Of a stretch of 64,000 nucleotides of DNA, positions 16,753 through 26,051 are shown piece after piece. The DNA is from an uncultured SAR116 cluster alpha proteobacterium (GTDB lineage: Bacteria; Pseudomonadota; Alphaproteobacteria; Puniceispirillales; Marisalimonadaceae): assembly GCA_902524215.1 (NCBI GenBank), contig CABZCK010000006.1:1-64000 (forward strand), written 5' to 3'. Each line of letters begins with the position of its first letter. The stretch's first letter is position 1. A program made the position numbers and the translations under genes. The notes under the pieces were generated by a model that did not search any database, was not told the origin of the DNA, and saw only the letters and a program-made list of their open reading frames with translations.

Positions 16753-17554
16753 TTTCCTTTGCTAAAAATAATTTAGATTTAGATATGAAATTTTTCAGAC
16801 CTACCTTCCAATCATCAGGAAGTTTTTCCAAATAATACAAAACTGATTTCAAATCACCATTTGATGCACTTATCTCAGCTTTAGTAATAAGAGATCTTGG
16901 TGAGTTATTATCACCATAATCTCTCAATTTAAAAAATCCTGAAAGTTTATTTATAATATCATTAAATACATTTCTTTCTTTAATGTAATCGAACTGTTCT
17001 TTACTTAACAACTTACTTTTTAAATCTTCAAATTCTTGAATTAATTCATCAAGTTTTATATTTTTACGTTCAATAGTTTTTATATCATTATCTTTTTTAA
17101 TGTTATTATCTTCTGATAAAACATTAGAGTTTGGTTCATTTGATACTTTATTTTTTTCAAAATCTATAACCTTAGAATTTAAATCATTAATTTGTTTTTC
17201 AACTTTATTAAGTTTATCAGTAAAAATTTTTGAATTAAAATTTGAGAATTTTTGATTATTAGTAACAAAATCATTTCTGATATTTTCTATTTCTTGTTTA
17301 ATTTCTTTTTTAAAATTATTAATAACTTTATTTAAATTGTCAGAACTTTTGATAGTTTCTTGGTAAATTTTTTCTTCAAAATCATTAGATGAAAACCATA
17401 TGAAAAAAAAGATCATTAAAACTATAGAAAGTGAGCTTAACGTTAAAGAAATAATTAAAAACAGCTTCGTATATTTTTCTTTATTTATAGGCGCCATTTC
17501 AATAATGGTTTCATCCTTATCTTCTATTGTTTTATTTTTTTGTTTCTTTGTCAT
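16745..17554 (-). CDS. coiled-coil membrane protein in hem operon (HemX/mitofilin-like position)
   Basis: The 269-residue product has a polar N-terminus, one membrane helix at about residues 28-52, then a long Lys/Asn/Glu-rich coiled coil and a short C-terminal helical domain (ASNGDLKSVLYYLEKLPDDW). This architecture and position between hemD and hemY match the HemX/COG4223 mitofilin-related proteins of Alphaproteobacteria. Sequence identity to them cannot be checked here. It probably tethers or organises proteins at the inner membrane. Confidence 0.8.
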   Translation of the reverse strand: MTKKQKNKTIEDKDETIIEMAPINKEKYTKLFLIISLTLSSLSIVLMIFFFIWFSSNDFEEKIYQETIKSSDNLNKVINNFKKEIKQEIENIRNDFVTNNQKFSNFNSKIFTDKLNKVEKQINDLNSKVIDFEKNKVSNEPNSNVLSEDNNIKKDNDIKTIERKNIKLDELIQEFEDLKSKLLSKEQFDYIKERNVFNDIINKLSGFFKLRDYGDNNSPRSLITKAEISASNGDLKSVLYYLEKLPDDWKVGLKNFISKSKLFLAKENG

Positions 17555-17557
17555 TTT

Positions 17558-18292
17558 TTAATTTGAATCTAAGATCATTTTAACCTCTTTTAAGAAACTT
17601 TTCCTAGAATTCTTTTTAAGAATTAAAATGTTTTTCCATCCAAGACTTAGTGCTTCTTCCTTAATATCTGTACTCATACAAAAAATTTTTGATGTTTTTA
17701 AAAAATTTTTGAAAGTCTTTAATTTATAAAGAGTTTTAGTAAGTAATTTTATATTTCTTGATGAATTTACAATAAAGGCATTATTACTAAAGCATTCATT
17801 TTCATCAATTTGTAAATTCTTTGAAAGATCTCTTAAAGCCATTTCATAAACAATATTTTCCTTTAGAAATCTTTTATTTTCTAATAGTTTTGTTCTTAAA
17901 ACTCTTTTTCTATGGAGACCACAAAGCCATAGTCCTTTAGAATAAATTTTAGTATTTGAAATGACTAATTCAGATAAACTCTTAGAATTACCCTCTGATA
18001 CAAAAAAATCATCATAACTATTCTTTTTTAAGGCATTTGCAGTCTCAATTCCAACTACGAATATTTTTGGGATTTTATTATGAATTTTTTTATACAAATT
18101 AATAAATCTGACAAAAATTGTAATTGATTTAGCACTAGTTAATAAAATGAAATCATATTTAATTTTATAATTAGGAATAGTTTTATAGTTACATTTAGTA
18201 ATTGGAAGGGATTTAGACTTAACCCCAATTTTTTCTAAATCTTTAACTGTTTCAAACGCGTCTTTAATTTCTCTAACAACGAATACATTCAT
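17558..18292 (-). CDS. hemD: uroporphyrinogen-III synthase
   Basis: A 244-residue protein with the two-lobed HemD layout: LPITKCNYKTI and FILLTSAKSITIFVRFI in the first lobe, FVVGIETANALKK near residue 80, and NAFIVNSSRNIKLL plus FCMSTDIKEEALSLGW in the second. HemD cyclises and inverts hydroxymethylbilane to uroporphyrinogen III. The family is poorly conserved. Its place directly after hemC and the SS/ST-rich motifs make the call solid. Confidence 0.9.
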   Translation of the reverse strand: MNVFVVREIKDAFETVKDLEKIGVKSKSLPITKCNYKTIPNYKIKYDFILLTSAKSITIFVRFINLYKKIHNKIPKIFVVGIETANALKKNSYDDFFVSEGNSKSLSELVISNTKIYSKGLWLCGLHRKRVLRTKLLENKRFLKENIVYEMALRDLSKNLQIDENECFSNNAFIVNSSRNIKLLTKTLYKLKTFKNFLKTSKIFCMSTDIKEEALSLGWKNILILKKNSRKSFLKEVKMILDSN

Positions 18293-18307
18293 AAATATTT
18301 ACTTATG

Positions 18308-19210
18308 TTATAATTCTAACAATTTTTTTGCGCCTTTTTTAATTAATTTTTTTGCTAATAATTGACCTGTAGTAATTGCGTCTGTTTTATGGCCTTCAAT
18401 TTTATCTGTAATCATCTCAGTCCCTTGTGTGTTAATTATATAAGCTTCTATAGATAAAGTTTTATTGTCTATAACATTCGCACTTACAGAAATTGGAGAG
18501 TAACAATTTCCATTTATTGTCTTTATAAAACTTCTTTCTGCTTGTGTTTCAAAAAAAGCTTTTTGATCATTAAGAGAAAAAATTATCTCATTTATTTTTT
18601 TATTTTTTATTTTATTTAAACATTGTATTGCAATGGCACCCTGACCAGCTGAGGGTGGCATTACTTTAATTGGAATTTTGCATGAGTAATTTATATCTAA
18701 TCTATTCAACCCTGCTTCAGCTAAAACTAATGCGTCGTATTTATTTTCATTTAATTTTGATATTCTTGACTCAATATTACCTCTGCACAATTTAATAGTA
18801 AGATCATTTCGAAAATATTTCAAAAATGCCGTTCTTCTTGGAGAAGTGGTGCCAATAATTGCATTTTTTGGCAAATCTGAAAGACTTTTAAATTTGCCAA
18901 GTAGAACATCATTTCTGCTATCTCTGGAATGAATAGCTCCAATGAAAGTATCTTTAGCAATATGAACTTCCATATCTTTTAAAGAATGAACAGCTATATG
19001 CGCATCTCCATTTAAAAGACTTCTTTCTAACTCCTTAACAAATAAGCCTTTACCTCCGACCTGGGCAAGAGATTTATTAAGAAGTTTGTCTCCAGTTGTT
19101 GAAACTTTAACAACTTCAATTTCAAAAAACTTTTTCAGGCTTTCACATACAATTTCGGTTTGCTTCAAAGCTAAACGAGATGATCTTGAGGCAATTTTTA
19201 TTTTTTCCAT
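18308..19210 (-). CDS. hemC: porphobilinogen deaminase (hydroxymethylbilane synthase)
   Basis: A 300-residue HemC starting KIASRSSRLALKQTE. It has VHSLKDMEVH and GTTSPRRTAFLK, VMPPSAGQGAIAIQC, and the cofactor-binding Cys in NGNCYSPISVSA near residue 237. It polymerises four porphobilinogens to hydroxymethylbilane. It is first in the hem operon and divergent from tsaD across a 99-bp AT-rich gap that should hold both promoters. Confidence 0.97.
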   Translation of the reverse strand: MEKIKIASRSSRLALKQTEIVCESLKKFFEIEVVKVSTTGDKLLNKSLAQVGGKGLFVKELERSLLNGDAHIAVHSLKDMEVHIAKDTFIGAIHSRDSRNDVLLGKFKSLSDLPKNAIIGTTSPRRTAFLKYFRNDLTIKLCRGNIESRISKLNENKYDALVLAEAGLNRLDINYSCKIPIKVMPPSAGQGAIAIQCLNKIKNKKINEIIFSLNDQKAFFETQAERSFIKTINGNCYSPISVSANVIDNKTLSIEAYIINTQGTEMITDKIEGHKTDAITTGQLLAKKLIKKGAKKLLEL

Positions 19211-19309
19211 TTTATTAATGACTTTTATTCAATTTGTTTATCAACAATTATAAATTCTATATTTTGAAAATCTTTGTTATAAACATATTTTATATATATA
19301 GATTTAAAA

Positions 19310-20404
19310 ATGACAAGCCATCAAAAAGTGAAATATGTACTTGGAGTTGAAACAAGTTGCGATGATACAGCTATTGGCATAATTGATTCATCTAAAAACA
19401 TAAAAGCGAACATAGTTTTAAATCAAAATAATTATCACAAAGAATTTGGTGGGATTGTTCCAGAAATTGCTGCTAGAGCTCACCTAAGTTTTATTGATAT
19501 CGCTTTAAAAAAAGCTCTAACAAGAGCTGAAATAAAATTGGAAGAAATTGATCTTTTTTGTTCAACAGGTGGTCCTGGTTTAATTGGAGGATTAATCGTT
19601 GGAAATACTTTTTGCAAAACGTTAGCTTGGTCATTTCAAAAACCTTTTTTAGCTATTAATCACCTAGAAGGTCATGCTTTAACAGCTAGACTATTATACG
19701 ATGATTTGAATTATCCTTTTTTGCTTTTATTAGTTTCAGGCGGTCACACTCAGTTGATAGCTGTTTTGAATTATGGAGAATATTTTAGAATTGGTACGAC
19801 ACTAGATGATTCTGTAGGAGAAACCTTTGACAAAGCTGCAAAAATGATGGGTTTAGATCAGCCAGGTGGACCATCAATTGAAAAATTAAGCAAGGAAGGT
19901 GATGAAAATTTCTTCAAGTTTCCAAAACCTTTATATAAATCAAAAAATCCTAATTTTTCTTTTTCGGGATTGAAAACTGCATTCTCAAAAACTGTCAATA
20001 ATGTAGATATAAATATTAATAAACATAACTTAGCAGCATCATTACAAAAAACAATTTCAGATTGTTTATTAGATAGAACAAAATTAGCAATTAAAATTTA
20101 TAGACAAATAACTAAATCAAATAAAGTAAACTTAGTAATAGCAGGAGGAGTTGCCGCCAATAAAAAAATCAGAGCAGACTTAAAGAACTTATCTAATAGA
20201 GAAGATATTAAATTTTATGTTCCAACTCTTGAATTATGCACTGATAATGGGGCTATGATTGCATGGGCTGGATTTGAAAGATATAATCTTAAAAAAGATA
20301 CAATGTTCAATTTCAAACCAAGACCAAGGTGGCCATTAGATCCAAATGCTTTTAAAAATAACCCAACCATGAGACTTGTTGGTAAAAAAGGTATAAAAGC
20401 TTAA
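19310..20404 (+). CDS. tsaD: tRNA N6-adenosine threonylcarbamoyltransferase TsaD
   Basis: A 364-residue Kae1/TsaD protein. It has VLGVETSCDDTAIGI at the N-terminus, the metal-binding HLEGH near residue 117, SGGHTQL near 142, DDSVGETFDKAAKMMGL and a C-terminal CTDNGAMIAWAG. It transfers threonylcarbamoyl to A37 of ANN-reading tRNAs. It overlaps gpsA by one base (TAATG). Divergence from hemC and linkage to gpsA is the common alphaproteobacterial order. Confidence 0.97.
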   Translation: MTSHQKVKYVLGVETSCDDTAIGIIDSSKNIKANIVLNQNNYHKEFGGIVPEIAARAHLSFIDIALKKALTRAEIKLEEIDLFCSTGGPGLIGGLIVGNTFCKTLAWSFQKPFLAINHLEGHALTARLLYDDLNYPFLLLLVSGGHTQLIAVLNYGEYFRIGTTLDDSVGETFDKAAKMMGLDQPGGPSIEKLSKEGDENFFKFPKPLYKSKNPNFSFSGLKTAFSKTVNNVDININKHNLAASLQKTISDCLLDRTKLAIKIYRQITKSNKVNLVIAGGVAANKKIRADLKNLSNREDIKFYVPTLELCTDNGAMIAWAGFERYNLKKDTMFNFKPRPRWPLDPNAFKNNPTMRLVGKKGIKA

Positions 20405-21384
20405 TGAAAACTTCAGATAAAATTATTTTTTATGGAGGAGGTGCATGGGGACAAGCTTTAGCGATAGCTTTATCAAATTGTAATGCAAAATCATCAATTT
20501 TAGTATCTGAAGAAAAAAGAATGGAGTCTTTAAACAATGGAATAACTAAATGTTTTCCTGATATTATATTTCCAAAAAATATTTACGTTTCAAATGATAA
20601 AAGTATATTAAGAGAAGCAGACATTGTTTTCATAACAACACAAAGTTTTAGAGTTCAAGACGCAGTTAATGAAGTAATTTTATCAAATCCAAATGTAAAA
20701 ATTATTTTAACATCGAAGGGCTTTGCAAATGATAAAGGTAAATTATTTTCTGAAATAATTTCAAAAAAATATCCCAAATTAACTTATGGTATTTTAACGG
20801 GACCAACATTCGCAAGTGAAGTAGCTAAAAACTTACCATCAGCTGCGATTATAGCTAGTGATAGTGAAATATTCAGTAAAAATGTATCTACTCTTTTCAG
20901 TAATAGTTGCTTACGCCTTTACCCATCAGATGATGTTATTGGAGCATCAGTTTCTGGAGCTATTAAAAATATTTTTGCAATTGGAACAGGTATATCAGAT
21001 GGATTAAAACTTGGCGAAAATGCAAAGTCAGCAATTATTACTAGAGGAATGGCAGAATTATCACAAATTATACTCAAACTTGGTGGTAAAAAAGAAACGG
21101 CTTTTGGATTGGCTGGAATAGGTGATATGATTTTAACATGTAGCTCTCCAACATCAAGAAATATGAAGTATGGATTAGATCTTGCTCAAAACAAAAATAA
21201 TAAAAATATTCCACTTGTTGAAGGTCTTTATGCTCTTAAATCAGCTAAATATTTGTCAGACTTACATAAGTTAGATACTCCCATTATAAATTCCATTTTT
21301 GACTATATATATAATAATAAATCTATTGATAAAATTATTTTAAATCTGTTAAATCGTCCTATTGGAATAGAATTTAAAAATTGA
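20404..21384 (+). CDS. gpsA: glycerol-3-phosphate dehydrogenase [NAD(P)+]
   Basis: A 326-residue GpsA with Rossmann GGGAWGQALAIALS, ILTSKGF near residue 102, LTGPTFASEVAKNLPSAA, the catalytic Lys in GAIKNIFAIGTGISDG, and GLAGIGDMILTCSSPTSRN. It reduces dihydroxyacetone phosphate to sn-glycerol-3-phosphate for phospholipid synthesis. The gene ends in TGA, direct evidence that TGA is a stop in this genome. Confidence 0.97.
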   Translation: MKTSDKIIFYGGGAWGQALAIALSNCNAKSSILVSEEKRMESLNNGITKCFPDIIFPKNIYVSNDKSILREADIVFITTQSFRVQDAVNEVILSNPNVKIILTSKGFANDKGKLFSEIISKKYPKLTYGILTGPTFASEVAKNLPSAAIIASDSEIFSKNVSTLFSNSCLRLYPSDDVIGASVSGAIKNIFAIGTGISDGLKLGENAKSAIITRGMAELSQIILKLGGKKETAFGLAGIGDMILTCSSPTSRNMKYGLDLAQNKNNKNIPLVEGLYALKSAKYLSDLHKLDTPIINSIFDYIYNNKSIDKIILNLLNRPIGIEFKN

Positions 21385-21397
21385 AAGGTTTTTAAAA

Positions 21398-21817
21398 ATG
21401 AATTTTTGGCTATTCAAGTCTGAACCAAATACTTGGTCATGGGATGACCAAGTAAAAAAAGGTGAAGTTGGAGAACATTGGGATGGTGTTAGAAATTATC
21501 AAGCATCAAATAATATGAAAAAAATGAAAGTAGGAGATCTTGGTTTTTTTTATCATTCGGTTAAAGAAAGAAGAATAATTGGTATTGTTAAGGTAACAAA
21601 AGAATATTATCCAGATCATACGGATAAGAAAAATATATTTGGGATGGTTGATTTAGTAGCAGTAAAAAAACTTAATGAATTTGTTACACTTGATCAAATA
21701 AAAAATACAAAAGAGTTATTAAATATGCCATTAGTTAAACAAAGTAGATTATCAGTTTCTCCTGTTTCAAAAGCTGAGTGGGAAATAATTTTAAAATTGG
21801 GTAAAACTACAATTTAA
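21398..21817 (+). CDS. EVE-domain protein
   Basis: A 139-residue protein that is one EVE domain: FWLFKSEPNTWSWDD at the start, WDGVRNYQASNNMKKM near residue 29, and GDLGFFYHS near 45. EVE is a PUA-like fold thought to bind modified DNA or RNA bases. Lone EVE genes next to tsaD/gpsA are common in Proteobacteria. No partner nuclease is present, so a housekeeping RNA role is more likely than defence. Confidence 0.92.
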   Translation: MNFWLFKSEPNTWSWDDQVKKGEVGEHWDGVRNYQASNNMKKMKVGDLGFFYHSVKERRIIGIVKVTKEYYPDHTDKKNIFGMVDLVAVKKLNEFVTLDQIKNTKELLNMPLVKQSRLSVSPVSKAEWEIILKLGKTTI

Positions 21818-21822
21818 TAAAT

Positions 21823-22188
21823 CTATTTTTCGCCTCTATGAATAAAATATAAATTTCTTGCATATATTAAAACACCTACTGATTGTCCTGCAATAATCAC
21901 AGGATCTTTTCTCCATATTGCATAAGTTAGCAAAACTAAGCCCCCTGTGATAGAAAAATACCAAAACGCTACAGGAATTACTGACTTTTTAGCATTTTCG
22001 CTTGTTATCCATTGAATTAGAAATCGAGCTGCAAATAAACCTTGTCCTCCAAAACCAATGATTACCATTATATTTTCAGGCTTATCCAGCAAAACATCCG
22101 ACAAGAATGGTAGAAAATAAATAATGATATTTGATACAAAAATTGCAGCTAATTCAATTTTTTCTGATAAAAGTGATATAAAATTCAT
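21823..22188 (-). CDS. LABNP (lipid A biosynthesis N-terminal domain) membrane protein
   Basis: A 121-residue protein with three membrane helices and the PF07578-type sequence GQGLFAARFLIQWITSENAKKSVIPVAFWYFSITGGL, ending DPVIIAGQSVGVLIYARNL. These small proteins accompany lipid-linked glycosyltransferases. Here it is third after an ArnT-like transferase and an ArnC-like GT2, all on the minus strand, so it probably belongs to a lipid A or polyprenyl-sugar modification set. Confidence 0.93.
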   Translation of the reverse strand: MNFISLLSEKIELAAIFVSNIIIYFLPFLSDVLLDKPENIMVIIGFGGQGLFAARFLIQWITSENAKKSVIPVAFWYFSITGGLVLLTYAIWRKDPVIIAGQSVGVLIYARNLYFIHRGEK

Positions 22189-22197
22189 AAATAGATC

Positions 22198-22932
22198 CTA
22201 TTTTTTTATTTCATTAATCTTCAAATTTTTAGGATATCTTTTTAATAACCATATCATACCAATTATATCAAAAATACTAACAAATAATCTTCCAAGATTT
22301 GTATAATTAGAACTTCCTTTTGATCTGGGTCGATGATTAACATCATGTTGCAATACTAAAGCTCCTTCTCTAGTTGCTAATGCTGGAAAAAATCTATGCA
22401 TATGATCGAAATATGGTAGTAGTAAATATAATTTTTTATGAAAAACTTTAATGCCGCAACCTGTATCGGGATGATCATCATTTAGCAAATGTTTTCTAAA
22501 AAATTTACCAAATTTAGATGCAAATTTTTTTCCTAGATTATCTTTGCGATTTACTCTAACTCCACCAATCATTAATAAGTTATTTTCAGAATGGTTAGTA
22601 AATTTTTCAAGCATGGCAGGTATATCCTTAGGATCGTTTTGACAATCACCATCTAGAGTTACTATTATTTCATATGTTGAATTATGAATACCTGTTTTTA
22701 AAGCAGCTGATTGTCCTTTAGAAAAATTGTGATTTAATATTCTCAAATTTTTATTTTCTTTTTTTAAAATTTTTAAAATATTTATAGAGTTATCATTAGA
22801 ACCATCATTAACAAAAAGGATTTCAAACTTTATTTTATTACATGCTTTGTTAATTTCTCTTGTAAGTTTTTGTATATTCTCAGCTTCATTTTTTATTGGA
22901 ACTACAATTGAAATATATTGATTTTTTAACAT
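22198..22932 (-). CDS. family 2 glycosyltransferase (DPM1/ArnC-like)
   Basis: A 244-residue GT-A protein. It opens SIVVPIKNEAENIQKL, has the DxD-like LDGDCQNDPKDIP near residue 96, GVRVNRKDN, and SKGSSNYTNLGR in the acceptor region. It lacks the C-terminal membrane helices of long ArnC proteins, having only a short hydrophobic end. Such enzymes charge undecaprenyl phosphate with a sugar. It lies 24 nt after the GT83 gene, which would use such a donor. Confidence 0.92.
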   Translation of the reverse strand: MLKNQYISIVVPIKNEAENIQKLTREINKACNKIKFEILFVNDGSNDNSINILKILKKENKNLRILNHNFSKGQSAALKTGIHNSTYEIIVTLDGDCQNDPKDIPAMLEKFTNHSENNLLMIGGVRVNRKDNLGKKFASKFGKFFRKHLLNDDHPDTGCGIKVFHKKLYLLLPYFDHMHRFFPALATREGALVLQHDVNHRPRSKGSSNYTNLGRLFVSIFDIIGMIWLLKRYPKNLKINEIKK

Positions 22933-22956
22933 AAATATCTTTTATAATTTTTGCAG

Positions 22957-24660
22957 TTATTTGGCTACTTTAAAAAAAAGAATTTTTATATTTTGACCTT
23001 TAGAATAATTAAAACCTTTAATCTCTCTTAATTTTTTTAATTTAAGATTTAGATTTGAAGAAGAATTAATGAACTCATCTAATTCTCTACCCTCGACTAA
23101 AACAAGGTTGTTATTTCCTTCTGCAAGAAAAATGGCCGCTTCATTTGGATCTGATAGAATTATCTTTCCTTTAGCTAAAAAAACTAAACTTGGTTCATGA
23201 TAACCAGTAACAGATAATTCTTCATAATTAAGTTTTTTAAGTTCGTCAGAAATTATCTTACTTGGAAATAAATATTTTAAACTAGGTAAAATAAAAGTGA
23301 AAATGGTGATATAAAAAATTACAGAAAAAAATATTATATAATTTTGAAATTTTATTTCTTTTTTAAAATTAAAAAAATTAAAATTTTTTCCATATATGAC
23401 TTTGATGTTAACTAAAATTGATAAGATTAAAATCAAAAATGAAATTAAAAACAAAATAGCTATGTAAAGATATTGATGCGTTTTATTTTCATTAAAATTA
23501 ATTAACAAATAACAAAGAAATAAGCTAAGAATAATGCCACCCAAACTAAATAATAAAGAAAATAAGAAGACTGCATTTTTAGTAATAAAAGATTTTAAAT
23601 TTAATTTGTTATTCTCAAAATAAATCATTGTGCCAGCCACAATTAAAATTAGTGGAGAAAAAATAGGTAATGGATAATGAAATAATTTTGTAGGAATAAA
23701 TTCTATTATGATCCAAAAAGGAACAAGCCAGCAAATTAAAAATCTAATGCCTAAATTATTTAAATTATTTTTTACAAAGAAAAAAGCTAATGGAAAAAAA
23801 GATGCTAACGGCCAAAAAATTAAACTTGAAATCAAAAAATAATACCCTGGATAACCCCCATGACTTTCTTGTTCGCTGAAAAGTTTTGGTAAAAAATCTT
23901 CATTTATTGCTTTTTCAAAAAATAATCCATCTGTAGTTTTTTGTATAATATAAACCCATGGCAAAACAATTATCATAAAACAAATAACACCCCAAAAAGG
24001 TCTAATGTTTTTTAATAGATTAATGTCTTTGCTCCATAAAACATAGCTTGATAAAGTGAATATAAAAACGACTAATGAAATTGGTCCTTTAATTAGAAAT
24101 CCAACACCTAAAACGAGCCACATAGATATTGGTATGATTAAATCAAATAAAATAGATTTCTTTTTATTTAAGATGATTTTTAATAATAAATATTGTTGAA
24201 AAGTAATAAATGATAATAACAATGTATCGGTTTTAGCAACATGAGATTCAAATATAAATAATAATGATATCGTTGAAGCACTGACAACAAATAAAGACGC
24301 TTTTTGTCCAAATAGAATTTGTGAAAACTTCCATAATACCAAGATTGTTATTAGAGCACCTAGAGTAGATACGTATCTGTATGATGAGATTTTATCTTCA
24401 CCAAATATATTAGCAAAAATTGATTGTGCCCAGTAAATACCTATTGGTTTTTTAGCTCTAATTTCATCTAAATATTTAATATTTATATAATCATTAGTTT
24501 CTATCATTTGATAAGTTGATTGAACAAATCTTGACTCATCTCTATCCAAAGGTGGTATTGTATTCAAGCCAGAAAAAAAAGGAATTAAACAAAAGATAAA
24601 AAAAACAATTTTATATGCTAATTTCTTTGGTAAACTTAAATTCTTGATGTTACTTAGCAT
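22957..24660 (-). CDS. ArnT-like GT83 glycosyltransferase
   Basis: A 567-residue integral membrane protein with about 12 helices. The first periplasmic loop has IPPLDRDESRFVQSTYQM, where the Asp/Glu pair is the expected catalytic region of the ArnT/PMT superfamily, followed by RAKKPIGIYWAQS. These enzymes transfer a sugar from a polyprenyl-phosphate carrier to lipid A or another acceptor at the outer face of the inner membrane. The ArnC-like GT2 and LABNP genes follow directly. The sugar is unknown. Confidence 0.92.
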   Translation of the reverse strand: MLSNIKNLSLPKKLAYKIVFFIFCLIPFFSGLNTIPPLDRDESRFVQSTYQMIETNDYINIKYLDEIRAKKPIGIYWAQSIFANIFGEDKISSYRYVSTLGALITILVLWKFSQILFGQKASLFVVSASTISLLFIFESHVAKTDTLLLSFITFQQYLLLKIILNKKKSILFDLIIPISMWLVLGVGFLIKGPISLVVFIFTLSSYVLWSKDINLLKNIRPFWGVICFMIIVLPWVYIIQKTTDGLFFEKAINEDFLPKLFSEQESHGGYPGYYFLISSLIFWPLASFFPLAFFFVKNNLNNLGIRFLICWLVPFWIIIEFIPTKLFHYPLPIFSPLILIVAGTMIYFENNKLNLKSFITKNAVFLFSLLFSLGGIILSLFLCYLLINFNENKTHQYLYIAILFLISFLILILSILVNIKVIYGKNFNFFNFKKEIKFQNYIIFFSVIFYITIFTFILPSLKYLFPSKIISDELKKLNYEELSVTGYHEPSLVFLAKGKIILSDPNEAAIFLAEGNNNLVLVEGRELDEFINSSSNLNLKLKKLREIKGFNYSKGQNIKILFFKVAK

Positions 24661-24734
24661 TTATTAATTTTAACTTTATAGAATGAAAAGACATAACTCA
24701 CTTAAAGTCTTATACATAAAAATTTAAATTTCAA

Positions 24735-26048
24735 ATGATAATAAATAGAAAAAAAATTTGGGAATTATCTTGGCCAATCATCCTAGCAAATTTTTCTATA
24801 CCACTTGTTGGATTAGTTGATACATTAATTATGGGACATATGCCATCAAGTGATTATCTGGCAGCTGTAGCTTTAGGTGGAATTATATTCAATTTCATGT
24901 ATGCTGGACTAAATTTTCTTAGAATGGGCACAACAGGAATAATTGCTCAATATCATGGCCAAAAAAATACTGAAGAAATCTTCTTAGGATTATTAAGACC
25001 TATCATTATAGCAATAATAATTGGAATAACTTTATATATTTGCAAAAATATAATTTTTGAAATTTCAAATTATTTTTTTAATCCTTCAGCAAAAATAAAA
25101 GAATTTTATAAAGATTATTTATTCATAAGAATGATAGGTTTACCTTTTGGATTGGTGAATATCGTTTTTTTAGGTTGGTATTTCGGAATTCAAAAAACAA
25201 AATTTGTTATGATACAACTATTTATAATAAATCTTACAAATATTATTTTTTCAATTTATTTTGCAGTATATCTTGATTTTGGAATAAGCGGTGTTGCCAT
25301 TGGCAGTTTTATATCTCAGATATGTGGTTTTATTATTTCAATCTATATGTATTTTATTATTGCAAATCCCAATGATTTTAAAAAATTTAAATTTAAAACA
25401 TTTTTTTTAACTAATAAAATTTCAAGGATATTTAATATAAGTAAAGACTTGTTTATCAGAACAATGTTTTTAGTTTTTGCTCAAGCTTTTCTAATCAAAA
25501 AATCTTCAGATCTTGGAGTTAACGAATTAGCATCAATGGAGATTTTATTAGTTCTATTTAGTTTATGCTCATATACAATTGATGCATTTGCTCATTCTGC
25601 TGAAACCTTAGTTGGGAACTCTATTGGATCTAGAAATAAAAAAGAATTAAATTCATCTATTTACTTAACTTTTGAAATGGCATTTTTATTTTCTTTTTTT
25701 ATTGCCATCTTATTATTTTCTTTAAGAGATCTAATTATACTATCTATTACAGACATTGAGCCTTTAAGAAAAATAATTCAAGATCTTTGGATTTTAGTAA
25801 TTATCACCCCACCAATTTCGGTGCTTGCATTTCAATATGATGGCATATTTGTAGGTTCAACATTAGTAAAAGAAATGAGAAATTCTATCGTAATTTCATG
25901 TTTAATTTTTTATATAATTATTGAATTTCTAATCAGTGATATAATTAATTTAAAATACTTATATTCTTCTTTTTTAATTTTTTTGATATTACGAGGAATA
26001 ATACTCTTTTTATATAACAAAAGAGTGTATAGTTTAATTGATGGATAA
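24735..26048 (+). CDS. MATE-family efflux transporter
   Basis: A 437-residue protein with twelve predicted helices and MATE features: IWELSWPIILANFSIPLVGLVDTLIMGH at the N-terminus and DAFAHSAETLVGNSIGSRNKKEL in the second half. It probably exports cationic compounds using a sodium or proton gradient. It is 3 nt upstream of the leucyl aminopeptidase gene and likely cotranscribed with it. Confidence 0.94.
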   Translation: MIINRKKIWELSWPIILANFSIPLVGLVDTLIMGHMPSSDYLAAVALGGIIFNFMYAGLNFLRMGTTGIIAQYHGQKNTEEIFLGLLRPIIIAIIIGITLYICKNIIFEISNYFFNPSAKIKEFYKDYLFIRMIGLPFGLVNIVFLGWYFGIQKTKFVMIQLFIINLTNIIFSIYFAVYLDFGISGVAIGSFISQICGFIISIYMYFIIANPNDFKKFKFKTFFLTNKISRIFNISKDLFIRTMFLVFAQAFLIKKSSDLGVNELASMEILLVLFSLCSYTIDAFAHSAETLVGNSIGSRNKKELNSSIYLTFEMAFLFSFFIAILLFSLRDLIILSITDIEPLRKIIQDLWILVIITPPISVLAFQYDGIFVGSTLVKEMRNSIVISCLIFYIIIEFLISDIINLKYLYSSFLIFLILRGIILFLYNKRVYSLIDG

Positions 26049-26051
26049 ATT

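Noticed and set aside
21398-21817. EVE-domain gene as part of a restriction or defence system
   Set aside because: No nuclease, methylase or McrBC partner is nearby; the tsaD-gpsA-EVE order is a common housekeeping arrangement.
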